Below are positions 10,201 through 20,700 of a DNA stretch of 64,000 nucleotides, one piece after another. Every line of letters starts with the position of its first letter. The stretch's first letter is position 1. The DNA comes from Caenorhabditis elegans (Eukaryota > Nematoda > Chromadorea > Rhabditida > Rhabditidae), in contig NC_003284.9 of NCBI RefSeq assembly GCF_000002985.6, positions 2,604,001 through 2,668,000 on the forward strand, in the 5' to 3' direction. The translations under genes were made by a program, and so were the position numbers. Below the pieces are notes generated by a model. That model was not told where the DNA came from. It was given only the letters and a program-made list of their open reading frames with translations, and searched no databases.

Positions 10201-11726
10201 CATGATTTTCGGTGTAGAGTCCTAAAACAAATTGATCATTTTCTGTCGTTCACTTTTTAATTTTCAACTCAACGAGACATCATATATATCTGATTGTAAT
10301 TTGATGCACCTTACAACTGTTGTCTTGTCACAACATGTGTTGTACATTGCATATTCATATCACAATCATCACCGCCCCGCAACCGCTGTTTTCATATATC
10401 ACCGCGGACCATGTTCCCCGCCACCATTTATCTTACGAAAGACAAGAAGACGACGGCAAGAGAAATCCCAAGAAACAAAAGATACATCTTTTTGTCCTTT
10501 TTGTTGTCTCATACGTCGACCCATTATTTTATTGCCGCAAGAGAGTTTGAAAAGTAACAAAAAACGTCTTCAAACGGCTCGTTATCGCATGGCCCCGGGC
10601 CTCTACGGAGCCGCCTGTTCTTCCCGCTTGGTTTTTTTGTCGCTTTTTGAAAGATGACTTCCCACGCAACACGGAATGCTCGACAAACATGTGGAAAAGC
10701 GGGAAAAGTCATTAGTAAAAATTGAAAAGAACATTGGTCCGATCTTTTACATAATAATGATTGATTCATGAGAAAGTGTGGATAAACAATGGTTCGAACT
10801 CCCCAAAAAAAATTATTTTCTATAAGAGTTGTGCTCAACAATGAGCATGAAACCTTAAAATGCACAAAAAATATGATTTTTTAAAAATCAATAATTATTG
10901 GCAAATAGATGCAACTGTAGTATTGTTTGAAATCATACTCATCCAAGAAATAGAGACCCAAGATGTGCTCAAATAAACGAATTTTGTGGTGAATCTTCTC
11001 AGAAATTGTTTAAAAATGTTTAAAATTTTGGAAAAAAGTAAGCCATTTTTTAGCTGAATTCTCCAATTTAGTGGTAAGGTACTTTTGAAGCCGCCAGGGT
11101 GACCAATTTTTTTTTTCAATTTTTGGTCCCGTATATGCCTTATATGTAACTGAATCAACAAAATAACGTTAGATAAATTACCGAAATATGCACAAATAAA
11201 ATACCAAAATAGGAGATTTTCGCTATTGTTAGCTTTTTTTTAAATTTTGAACCTCAATAAAAAATGTTGGAAACATTTTTGAAAAGTTTCATTACAAAAA
11301 TTATTTATTTGCAAACATTTTCGGGTTTAGAGGTTTTCCTACTTTAAGTCTTGGAATCCGGAACAAACTGTAATTATATTCAAATTTTTGAGACAAAAAA
11401 ATTTAAAATAGTTGGAAAAAATTTGAAAAAAAAACTGTTTTCTCACCAGTTGATAAACTCATCCATTGTGGCCAAGTATGAGTTGGAAACGAAGGTGTTA
11501 CGTAGTCAACCTGGACTCCGTTTGTGGCAAGGTGACGAATACCTAAACTACATATAATTGTCATCCGAATATCACCGGTGTCCATACCAAAAGTAGCATC
11601 TGGTTTTGTGTTGTTCAAGAGAGTTGCTCCGTAACCATCGGCCAGAATGACAATTAGGTTTTGTCCAATTGGATCGCGAGCAGCTGATCCCAATACCAAC
11701 CCAAGTAGAATCAACACTAGATTCAT
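7235..11726 (-). CDS. ENPP-family phosphodiesterase-like ectoprotein, probably catalytically altered
   Basis: Ten exons (11588-11726, 11447-11542, 10141-10221, 9705-9814, 9404-9658, 9018-9143, 8902-8967, 8769-8855, 8628-8720, 7235-7579) join in phase to 465 residues. The family hydrolyses nucleotide or lipid phosphodiesters outside the cell using two metals. Visible: a signal peptide (1-16, MNLVLILLGLVLGSAA), LADGYG with metal ligand D30, the nucleophile motif PSFPTHTWP (T69), ENHG (83-86), WWDDAKAPLW, and SDHGY (D246, H247). N-glycosylation sequons lie at N38, N98, N108 and N422. The last 15 residues (GTLLCSIFVLLHFFF) after SSAFRSS look like a GPI-anchor signal. Oddities: where active ENPPs have PDxxGHxxGP this protein has IGNAQKEHGP (198-207), the HGxxGN asparagine is D90, and the GxHGY histidine appears as E374 (GWEPYHDD). 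So one metal site seems lost. ATG follows TTTCCAG, suggesting trans-splicing. Confidence 0.85.
7850..7995. repeat. Interspersed repeat copy (GATCTAC family)
   Basis: The block CACGTGGTATTAGAGTGTCTCAT, then GGCTTGATCTACGCTGATC, and GCATGGTTAAGAACGTGCTGACGTCA repeats at 9.93, 14.23 and 19.9 kb with about 80-90 percent similarity by eye. This copy lacks the closing arm. It lies just outside the first base of the last ENPP exon, inside the 8628-7579 intron. Confidence 0.65.
8461..8590. repeat. Palindromic element in ENPP intron
   Basis: GTTGCCGACCAGGGCTGTGCGGCTG at the left is paired with CAGCCGCACATCCTTGTTGCCGAC at the right, with about 80 bp between. It explains an apparent open extension of exon 8628-8720, which is therefore intron. 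Confidence 0.75.
9243..9313 (+). tRNA. tRNA-Gly (GCC)
   Basis: A complete 71-nt cloverleaf is present: acceptor GCATCGG pairs with TCGATGC, the D-arm holds A-box-like TGGTTCAGTGGTAGAATGC, the anticodon arm CTCGCCTGCCACGCGGG has GCC at 9275-9277, and the T-arm CCCGGGTTCGATTCCCGG holds a consensus B box. The discriminator is A and a T-run (TTTT) follows at 9317-9320 as the Pol III terminator. The gene lies on the + strand within the ENPP intron 9144-9403, opposite to its host. Confidence 0.97.
9930..10081. repeat. Inverted repeat (GATCTAC family) in ENPP intron
   Basis: TCCCATTTCGGGTTGATCTAC at the left pairs with GTAGATCAAACCGTAACGGGA at the right, with GCGGGAATTT and AAATTCCCGC-like inner arms. 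Related to the copies at 7.85, 14.27 and 19.9 kb. Confidence 0.7.
10222..11446 (-). other. Longest ENPP intron (1.2 kb), unusually GC-rich middle
   Basis: The intron separates ENPP exons 2 and 3. The stretch 10360-10700 is clearly more GC-rich than other introns here (for example GGCCCCGGGCCTCTACGGAG), and has open frames on both strands without any recognisable product. It might hold a regulatory element or an internal promoter. From 10940 to 11333 lies a copy of the large inverted-repeat family (GTGCTCAAATAAACGAATTT at the left; matching arm ending near TTTGCAAACATTTTCGGG). Confidence 0.4.
11543..11587 (-). other. 45-bp in-frame intron without a stop codon
   Basis: The first ENPP exon runs open through this segment. 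GTATGG at its start and TTTAG at its end are a workable splice pair. Removing it turns ATFG-MDTGD...SLG-IRHLA into ATFGIRHLA, which matches the compact family spacing between the LADG motif and the PTHT motif. Its length is a multiple of three, so retention adds 15 residues and keeps the frame. Confidence 0.75.
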
Positions 11727-12074
11727 CTGGAAATGAGCAGATAAATGGTAACAAATCAGAAGAAAACGTCTGAAATGTTGGAAAACAAAAACAAAAAGAA
11801 GAAGGGAACACATAAGATTTGAAAAGAGATAGATGATGGGGGAGTTGGGACAAGATAAAGTTATACGCCAGAGTTCAAAAAATATATGACGATTTGAGCA
11901 AATGGGAAGGATTGTTTTTTAAAGGTTCCTAGAAAGAAATAGACACACATGGAAAGCGGAAGAAGAAAGAAAGGGTTCTATTCTCCATGAATTTTTAAAA
12001 AAACATTCCGACTCTCGAACGATTTTTTCTTGTTTTTTTCTGTTGCTTAATTTGACTAGAGGTTCTCGTTATTT

Positions 12075-12580
12075 TGAACGTATCTGCCTAAAATGTGCTC
12101 AAATAAACAAATTTCGTAATGAAAATGTTCAAAAAATTTTGAAAGATTTTATGGCGGTTCAAAATTTAGCTAGCTAAAATTTCCAAGTTTAACCACTTTT
12201 CCGTGTCTCAGCAGTCCCAAGTTAACTTTTTTTTAAATTGTAATTTTTTGCATATTTTGATCGTTTATCATACGTTATTTTGTTAATTGGGGCACATTTG
12301 CCGATAGGTGACCAAATTGGCATTAATTAGTAACCTGTCAGCTTCAAGTGCACTTTAATCAACTGAAAAATATCAGAAAAAAACAACAAACTATACCAAA
12401 AAATTGATAATTCAAAAAAAAAGTCAACCGCTGTATAACGGAAAAATAACAAGAATTGGAGATTTTAGCTAAATTTAGCTTTTTTTAAAAGGAATTTCGA
12501 GCCAAATTTAGGAAAATTTTTGAAGCAGCTTCATTACGAACTGTGTTTATTTGAACACATTTTGGGCATATACGTTTAAA
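12075..12580. repeat. Large inverted repeat
   Basis: The left arm (ATTTTGAACGTATCTG, GTGCTCAAATAAACAAATTTC, ATGGCGGTTC) is the reverse complement of the right arm (CTTCATTACGAACTGTG, TTTGAACACATTTTGGGC, ATACGTTTAAAAT), with about 250 bp per arm. Same family as 10.9, 15.2, 15.8 and 43.6 kb. Confidence 0.75.
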
Positions 12581-14264
12581 ATACCATACCCAACAGGGTT
12601 AGTCCTTAATGGCTTTAAGTAACATTTTGGGGCATCCTGAAAACCATGACATTATCTGGAAAATATGTGGTAATGGCAGTTGAAAAAATTTGACATTAAG
12701 TGTCAATGGCAAATTCGAAGACGACGATTGTCTGCCCGCGTGTGCAACGGATGACTGAGTGTAAAAAGCAAACGCAAGTACGACGATGAGAAGCAGCAGG
12801 AGATGGAAAAGAAGAAGAAGAAGATCAAAACGAAAAACGACTTGGTGAGCTGCCGATTCGCATGAGGAGTAATCAATTGAGATTTCCGATAAATGAGGGT
12901 GGGACATGACGGAGGGGGGAGAGAACTTTTTGAGAAATTTTAATTTATGAAATTCTCTGATTTTTTTTGATTTTGAGAAGGACACAATTTTTCGGCTTTT
13001 CATCAGTGTTCCAATTAAATTACCCTATTACCATTTAGAAAAAATGCGGAATGAAAATCAAAAATTTTAGCATTTTTTTATTAGTACATTTTTAGTGAGA
13101 AACTGAACACATGTAGCCAATACCTCAAACAATGGGCCATAAACACTTAAAATACGGTATAAAGGGTTTAAAGTTGAATAAGAAAAGACGCTGAAAATTC
13201 AAATTACAGGCAAAATTAAAGTAATTATTCAAAATTTGAACCGTCATCAAAGGTGAAGTAGCAATTTTTATTGACAGTTAAAAATAGTAATTACCCGGCT
13301 TTTGCCACTTTTTGAGAAAAAAAAATTACTGTCGCACGTTTGAATTTCGTAAATGTATGAATATTTGAATATTAATATAAATTTGAATTGAAATTTTTTT
13401 CTGATCGGCGACTACCATAAAAGTGGCAAAAACTGAGATTTTTCTAATTTTTTCAAATTTCTTCAAACAAAAAGTTTTGAAGGAAATATCCCGCTTGTGC
13501 TACTCTACGCTTAAAAAACCTTGAAATGTTTTCAACGGGTCTAATTAATCGAAGAAACGATGTGAGATAATCTACCAAAATATGCAATAAAATATGATAT
13601 TTCAAAAAAAAAAAAGTCGATTTTCGAGCCTGAAAGGTAGCAAAAATTGTAGAATTTAGCTCAAATTAGGGTTTTTTTTTTGAAAGTTTGGCCCGTCTTA
13701 AAAATTGTTGATTTATTTTTCACTTGAACACATTTTCAGTGTAAACACACAATATTTTTTCAATTTTTCAAAAGGTAAAGTGAGTGATAACGTTTAAATG
13801 AACTAATAATTTTTTTTCTAAATTAGCAAACGAAATTGTGAAAACCGGATCAGTATGAAATCGAAAACTATTTCCATTAGGCAAGTGTTGCGATTTTCAT
13901 CCGAAAACGAGCCTAGCACACGACAAACATGCCACACACTATCTGTCTGTCATAGAATTCTAAAAACCTTCTAAAGTGGTCGTCGCGTGAGTTGGAATAA
14001 TAAAATTAAGATTACGGCATATGCGCCAAGAAAGGCGAATAAACGACCGCTTCTCATCCGCAATTCTCCCCTTTTTCCGCTAAGTCATTTGTGTTCAGAT
14101 GAGACAGGGATTACATGAAAAATGTCCCCCCGGAAATTCGGAAGTATTTGTGTTCATTAGAAAACCACAAACCCCCGTTGGGAGCCGGGTCTTCTTGGGA
14201 ATAGCTAATGAACCAGGGTGCGCGGTGTCAAAGTGTCTCATTTCGGCTTGATCCACGTAGATCT

Positions 14265-14369
14265 ACAAAAAATGCGGGAGAAGAGACGCAGAGTTCTCAA
14301 CTGATTTTGCATGGTTAAAAACGAGTTGACGTCACATTTTTAGGAAAAAAATTCCCGCATTTTTTGTAG
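14265..14369. repeat. Inverted repeat (GATCTACAAAAAATGCGGGA)
   Basis: GATCTACAAAAAATGCGGGA at 14265 is mirrored by TTCCCGCATTTTTTGTAGGA ending at 14370. The flanking 14218-14250 sequence matches the head of the copies at 7.85 and 9.9 kb. Confidence 0.8.
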
Positions 14370-15200
14370 GACGCAAATCGCGCGCCGCTGAGATGAACAG
14401 AAATGAAAATTGGGGTTTGAATCCCAGAAATTTAAACTTTTTACAGCTCTGTCCGGAAGCTAAGGAGTGCGCAAAAGTTGAAAGGGATGCCAATGATTTA
14501 ATAGTTACCGGTGTTCGTTACACAACATTCCGATGGATCCCCTCACAACGACAGTTGCGCAAATCGGCACGACGCCGGCTGACGTATAATTGTGCGCGAC
14601 CAACTCACACAAAGTGAAATATGATGAATCTGATTGCGGAACCGATTGCTTCTAGTGTGTTCGTGCCACGACTAGATAACCTGCGCGTTTCAATAATCCG
14701 ACAAGGTTACATTTGAAATTGAATACGAGAGGGGGAATATAAGATGAGTGATGGGCATGGGATTGGGGCAAAACTTGATTTTCATTTTGATTAGCGTGTG
14801 GAACAGAGGTTTCAATGATGAGAAAACATGAAGAACTGAGAAAAGGAGGGAAGAAAGGGTTCAAAAAAGTGAGGAAGCAGGGAGTCGAAAGCTTCATCCA
14901 AATATGGAAATTGTTCAATCAAGCAATGACATGGGCTCTTTGACTCTTGAATTTCACTTGCGACGGAAGTGCATAATTTTTTCGGTTTCGAGAATCTAGA
15001 CTCACCAGTTTTGGAAGCCACAGATAAACAAAGCGTTGTTTTAGTATTTCTCTTAAAAAGTAGTTGTGGCTTAATTATTAGGGTATCCTTAAAGGAGAAC
15101 TGACGGTTTGAATAATTTTTCACGTATATATTTAAAATGTGCTCTAATCAACTTTTAAATCCTCATATTTTCAAAACTTTTCACAGATTTGAAAACTGGC

Positions 15201-15807
15201 TTAAAGGAGGACTAACGGTTCTGATTATTTTGAACGAATAGACCCAAAATGAGCGCAAATGAACGAATTTCGTGATTAAACTTCTCAAAAAATTTTCGAA
15301 ATTTTTTTGTGGCGGTTCACAATTTCAAAAAAATCACGCTGATTTTAGCTAAAGTCTCGAATTTTGCCCACTTTTCCGTGTCACATCTGCCCGAAGTTAA
15401 TTTTTTTTGTTGAAATTATCTTCCTTTATTGCATATTTCGGTAGTTTATCTCATTTAATTTTGTCGCTTGAGGTACATTCAAAGCCGATAGGTAACCAAT
15501 TTTGATGATTTTTGGATACCTACCGGTTGTAAATGTTTCTTAATCAAATAAAATTAGATAAACTACTCAAATATGCAATAAAGGAAGATAATTTCAAAAA
15601 AAAAAACAACTTTGGGCAAATGTGACATGGAAAAGTGGGCAAAATGCGAGATTTTAGTTAAATCTCAGTGTAATTTTTTTTTTAATTTTTATCTGGCATA
15701 AAATATTTTTGAAACATTTTTGAAAAGTTTCATTACGAAATTCGGCTATTTGAGCTCTTTTAGAATTTATACGTTCAAAATCGTCCGAACCGTTTGTCCT
15801 CCTTTAA
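15201..15807. repeat. Large, nearly complete palindromic element (607 bp)
   Basis: TTAAAGGAGGACTAACGGTT at the left is mirrored by AACCGTTTGTCCTCCTTTAA at the right. The arms pair for most of their length (TTTTGAACGAATAGACCC against TTATACGTTCAAAA; GAACGAATTTCGTGATTAAA against TTTCATTACGAAATTC). It is the best-preserved copy of this family in the window and has no coding capacity. Confidence 0.85.
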
Positions 15808-15821
15808 ATTTAGCTGAAGTT

Positions 15822-16300
15822 TCCGGATAGCCAAAATGTGCTCGTCACGAATCTTCCCAAAATTTTTCAAAAAATTTTATGGCGGTTTGAAATTTCTAGA
15901 ACTTAATTTTGGCTAATATATTCAAGTCTGGCAAATTTCCGTGTTGCAGCTTTGGTAGTTGACTTTTGTTTCTTTATTATATTTTATAGAATACTTTGGT
16001 AGTTTATCTTAGGCTATATCGTTAATTAAGGTACATTTAAAGCCAATAGGTGAAAACAAAAATTGCAAAAGTTTGTTACCTACCAAAAAAAATGAGATAA
16101 ATGATCAAAGTATGTAACAAAATATAATAATTCAGAAAAAGTTAATTTCCAACCGACACGGAAAGTGGGAAAATTTGGAAATTTTGGCAAAACTGGCCGT
16201 ACTTTTTTTTTAAACCGCCATAAAAAATTTTTAAGACGTCTCATTATGAATTTCGTTAATTTAAGCACAATTTGAGTCTATACGTTCAAAATACCCAGAA
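15822..16300. repeat. Large inverted repeat, second copy in tandem
   Basis: Adjacent to the previous element. The left arm (AAAATGTGCTCGTCACGAATC, ATGGCGGTTTGAAATTT) is matched by the right arm (GTCTCATTATGAATTTCG, TTAAGCACAATTTGAGTC, ATACGTTCAAAA). Arms are more diverged than in the 15.2-kb copy. Confidence 0.7.
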
Positions 16301-17744
16301 CCGATACTCCGTCTCAACTGAAACATGTAAAGTGGTTAAAAACAAACAGATAAATATTTTTTTAAAAAAGTTCAGCACACCAACAAGACTAGTGTGAAAA
16401 AAGTCCAATCGCTTAGTACGAAAGTGTCGTGTCGGGAGGGGGGTGAAGAGCATGAAGTGTATAACAGAATGATTGTGGCAAGAAACAGCTGACACGGTTT
16501 TTGCTTATCCTTCGGATCTGCCTCCTCCAATGCCAACTGTGAGTATGTTTGTGATATGGCAGCGGAAATGCATGATGATAGGTGTTTTGGGCAACTAATT
16601 TGATGATCTTCTCTTGTCGATGAGCTTTTTCACAAGACTTGGGCTTTTGAGAGCAAAAATGAAGAAACATGATTATGTGTAAAGTTTAAATTCTGTATGA
16701 TTGTCATAAACTGTAAAGCTTTTGTCTCGGCTTGAAAGAATTTAATTTGAAAAGTGTCGCCAGGAATTGAACGGATGCGATGCGATATAAAAAACCAAAC
16801 CATGAAAGTTAACATGTTTATTGTTCAGGAACCGGTTCGTCTTTTGTGTGCAACGTTGTTCGATACGATTTGTTGACAGGTTAATTTGACTATATAATTG
16901 GACCCAGGGTGCTGTTCAACAATTCTACAAAATGAGCCATTGTGCATGTCCTGTCAATGTTTTTCACTGAAATTCTGTATAAGAATAAAGAAGAACATAT
17001 TTTTTCTGAAAATAATGTTTGTTTCAGCTAGAACATTGTTTGAATGTTTAAAATTGGGTACATGTGTGGTATACCTGGCCCAAAAATATTTTCCAATACG
17101 CTTTTCATTCACTTCTTTTAAAAACGACTATTTAATTAAAACATGAAATTGATTTGCATTTTTAGGCTTAAAAAAGCATTAATCCGTGTACACGTTCTAT
17201 CTGTACAGTTTCGCAACTTTGTCTACATGTACAGTTTCAAGAAACAGTTTGATTTTTTTGGATTGCAAAAAAACAGCATGAAAATGTTTATCCACGTGAC
17301 AATGAAAAATTATAAGCAGGTGGGTAACTGGAAAGCGAATGTCGTCATCAAACGGAACACAACCAGCATATTGCCACTTCACATCTATACGTCAGGACAT
17401 TTTTATGGGTACAAAAAGAGAGATGCCAGAAAATTACGTCGGGTCAGGATAAAACAAAAGAGATCAGTGAAAAAACCACAGGGAGATCAGCTAGTTTGGT
17501 CGAAAGCTACTACGCATTAATGGAAAATGAAGAGATTGTGAAAAGGCCCAAGCGTATGTAATGAAGTATTTGCATTTGAAATGAACAAAAAAAAGTTACA
17601 AAGGGATGATGAATGCATGTAATATTGTGAACAGTTTAGAATAATATAATAATTGTAAGCTCATCACAAAGTACTATTCGTTTAATTCTCGTTTGGTGAA
17701 TTTATAAATTTATAATATAAACATAATTAAGTAGGTATGATTGG

Positions 17745-20700
17745 TCAATAGACTGTGCTAATGGATCTCAAAAATTCCACAGCATCCTTGTCTTCTTTGC
17801 GACTGTTTAGCACATCCAACACATCTTTTGCTGAAAAATCGATATTGTAAATATTATAGAAATCTGCTTGAGCTTCTTACTATTGGAGACTGGTTGTATC
17901 AGGATAAGGTTGAACTGACGTAGAGTACTTCCACCAGTGGCACCGAATCCGGGAACCTGGAGGATAAAAATAGTTTGTTGATTGTCATTTTTGCAATTTC
18001 GGCAGTTGTCAAAATTGCCAATTGCCGAAATTTCACAAAACCGGCAATTGTCGGAATTGCCGATTGCCGGCCATTTTGAAAACCGGCAAATGCCGGAAAT
18101 CGGAATTGCCAGAAATAAACATTTGATACTTCTTGTTAATTTAAGAGCCTAGGCATGCATTTTAATGAAAAATTTTCTCTTTTCAAGGTCAACATGATTT
18201 AATCCTTGAAAGAAGGCTTTTTTTTCGGAAAACTACTAACCGAATATGGAAATGAACAAAGTGAACTTTTTCAATTTCCGAAATATATTACAATTAGGTT
18301 TGAAAATTGCCGAAAATGACCGGTTATTTCGGCAATTGTGGCATGTGCCGGAATTGCCGTTTTGCCGGAAATTTTCATATTCGGCAACTGCCAAAACTGC
18401 GGATTGCCGAAAACTTCCAAAATTGGGAAATATCGAAAATGCTAAATTCGTGAAATGTTGATTAAAAAAAATTACATCATTCAATTCAAGAAAAGCTTCT
18501 CCTGCAAAGTCGTTCGACCTAAGATAGTCATGATCCATGACAGTAAAGTGAAGCATAGCAGTCGATGGTGGATTTGGCGGAATGTGACTGAAAATATTGC
18601 AATTATACTTTGTCAAAATCTGCATTTTCTTACAATTCAAAAGTTTCGTCGAATATCGGATTAAGAGATTTTGAAACAACTTTAGTCTTCACGACAGGAA
18701 CTGCCGGGTACCGGAACTTCGGAATGATTTCAATAACGACAAATGGGTCGGAAAGTCCGTTGGAATCTAGTGCAATAATTTGTTTTGCTCCGATAACTGA
18801 AAATTGGCATTTGTTGGAATTTTGAAGGTTTTTAAGCTCTCACTATCAAGAACTAGTGTCTGTGCATTTCCATTATAATATGCTCTGACGTTGAGAATTC
18901 CATATTTACACTCGCTCACTTCGTTCTGAAAAGGTTTCTGGTAACTTGAATTCAAGCTATTAAACCACTATTCTAATTACACACTCATGGAAAGCAGAAG
19001 GTGGAGCAGATTTCAGCCACAGTGACATGCACAAAGAAATTTGGAACAGAGATTCAAGATAACACTACATTGGAGAAGCCAAGCTTTGATTTTGGTTCTC
19101 CCAATTAAAGCTGCCAAGAGAAACGAAAAAAAAAGAGTCACGGGGGATGAAACGCGACTAGCAAGAAGAGCTCTTATCAAAAAAATAAAAATAAAACAGT
19201 TCCAAAAAAAAACAACTGAATTAGAAGCACCGCAGAGACAGGTGATACTATGTTTCATTCTAACTCCAGTCTTGAGAGGGAAACTTACTCCGAATTGGTG
19301 ATCAGCAAGCGCCTAAAATGTGTTTGCGTGAAAAAAATCACGTTTGAAAACAAAAACCATATATAAATATAGTCGAGAAAACGAAACAAAGCTCATGAAA
19401 ATGAAAATGCGCCCTGTTGTGAGAAGGTGCAAGGAAAGTGTATGAAGCAAAATAGATCAAGCTGGAAAATTAAAGAAATGAAAAAAAAACTGTTAAGTGT
19501 GTGTATGTGTGTGTCTGTTAATGAGGGTCTGTGCAATAACAGTAGTGACGTTTTAGTAAGATAGCAATAGGAAAATTTGAAGATAGAACAGCTGGTAAAA
19601 ATGAGAATAGGCAATTCAACAAACCTGTTGTTTCAAAAGATCCTTATAGTATTTCTCAATCAGCTGCTCAGTTGGAGTTTGATTTAACGAGAGAATTTTT
19701 ACAAGTTTCTGGAAAAAATATCACTCTTTCAATTACTAACGTTATCACTATTCAGTTCTACAAAACACTTATTATGGAGTGGCGTCAGCGGGAAAATTGC
19801 TTTAAAGAACTCCTATGGCTCCGAATATCGAAATGAAAAAAAATTCAAAAAAATTTTCAGAATTTTACAAGATTTTTGAAAGATGGTACAACCGCAGTTT
19901 TTGTCTAATTAAAATTGAGTTGAAAAACGTTCTGACGTCACTTTTTTTGGAAAAAAATCCCGCTTTTTTAGTAGATCAAACCGTGATGGGAGACCCTAGG
20001 CAAAAACTGGAATTTTATCAACTTTCAAAAAATCTTATAAAATTTAGACTATTTAGTGTTTTTATTTCAATTTTTTACTATGATATTTTTCCCCACGGAC
20101 ACTACTCCGTCTTTGAATATTCTTTTCACTTGAAAAAAAAACTAAAACCACTTAAAATTGTCGACAACATACCATGTGCTCGGGATTTGTGTCTAGTGCA
20201 TCCATAGATAATCCTTTTCCTCCAGCGTGGAAAAACTCGACAAGTACGTGCCAGGCTTCAAAAAGCCTGTGATAGAAAGCGGGCTCCATTCCGACATTTT
20301 CTGTCACACATTCACGAAGAAGCTTGACAACTATTGAAACTTGTGCGCTCATCACTCTTAGGAAATTCCGATGAAGCAGGTTTTTGTGCACAGATGATAG
20401 TTCGATGTCCAACTGCAAAAATATTGAAAGTAATTCAAATTCTTTAGAAGGTAAATTACCATATCTGTGAGTGGTTTTAAGGAGTCTTCCACAAGCTGAG
20501 CCGATGGGCTCCATGCAAGATGAAACACGTGTTTCTTCATTTGCGGCAGCCGTCGTTCAGTTAGTAGTCCAACGATTCGATCAATTTCCGAACAAATGTT
20601 GCTTTCGCAGGATTCCAAGCGATTTTCAATTTCGGATTTCCACATATGATTACCCTGAAACATTGAAATGAGCTGGTAGAATTTGAGTTCCTTACGTTAA

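Larger units (their letters stand above)
11727..17744. other. 6-kb intergenic region rich in palindromes
   Basis: Upstream of the ENPP gene and downstream of the BAIAP3-like gene. It holds several palindromic repeats listed separately (12.1, 14.2, 15.2, 15.8 kb). At 12780-12830 an AG-rich tract (CT-rich on the - strand) gives a leucine-rich pseudo-ORF. Open frames at 14.4, 14.8, 16.5 and 17.2 kb show no domain and poor codon bias. I see no supportable gene. The ENPP promoter should lie just above 11.75 kb. Confidence 0.5.

Noticed and set aside
12599..13003. 134-codon - strand ORF with a leucine-rich hydrophobic stretch
   Set aside because: The hydrophobic part comes from a CT-rich low-complexity tract, not from a conserved membrane protein; no splice links to the ENPP gene.
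17143..17520. 125-codon + strand ORF between the ENPP and BAIAP3-like genes
   Set aside because: No domain, lysine-rich AT-driven composition, no splice or start context; a 61-codon ORF lies opposite.
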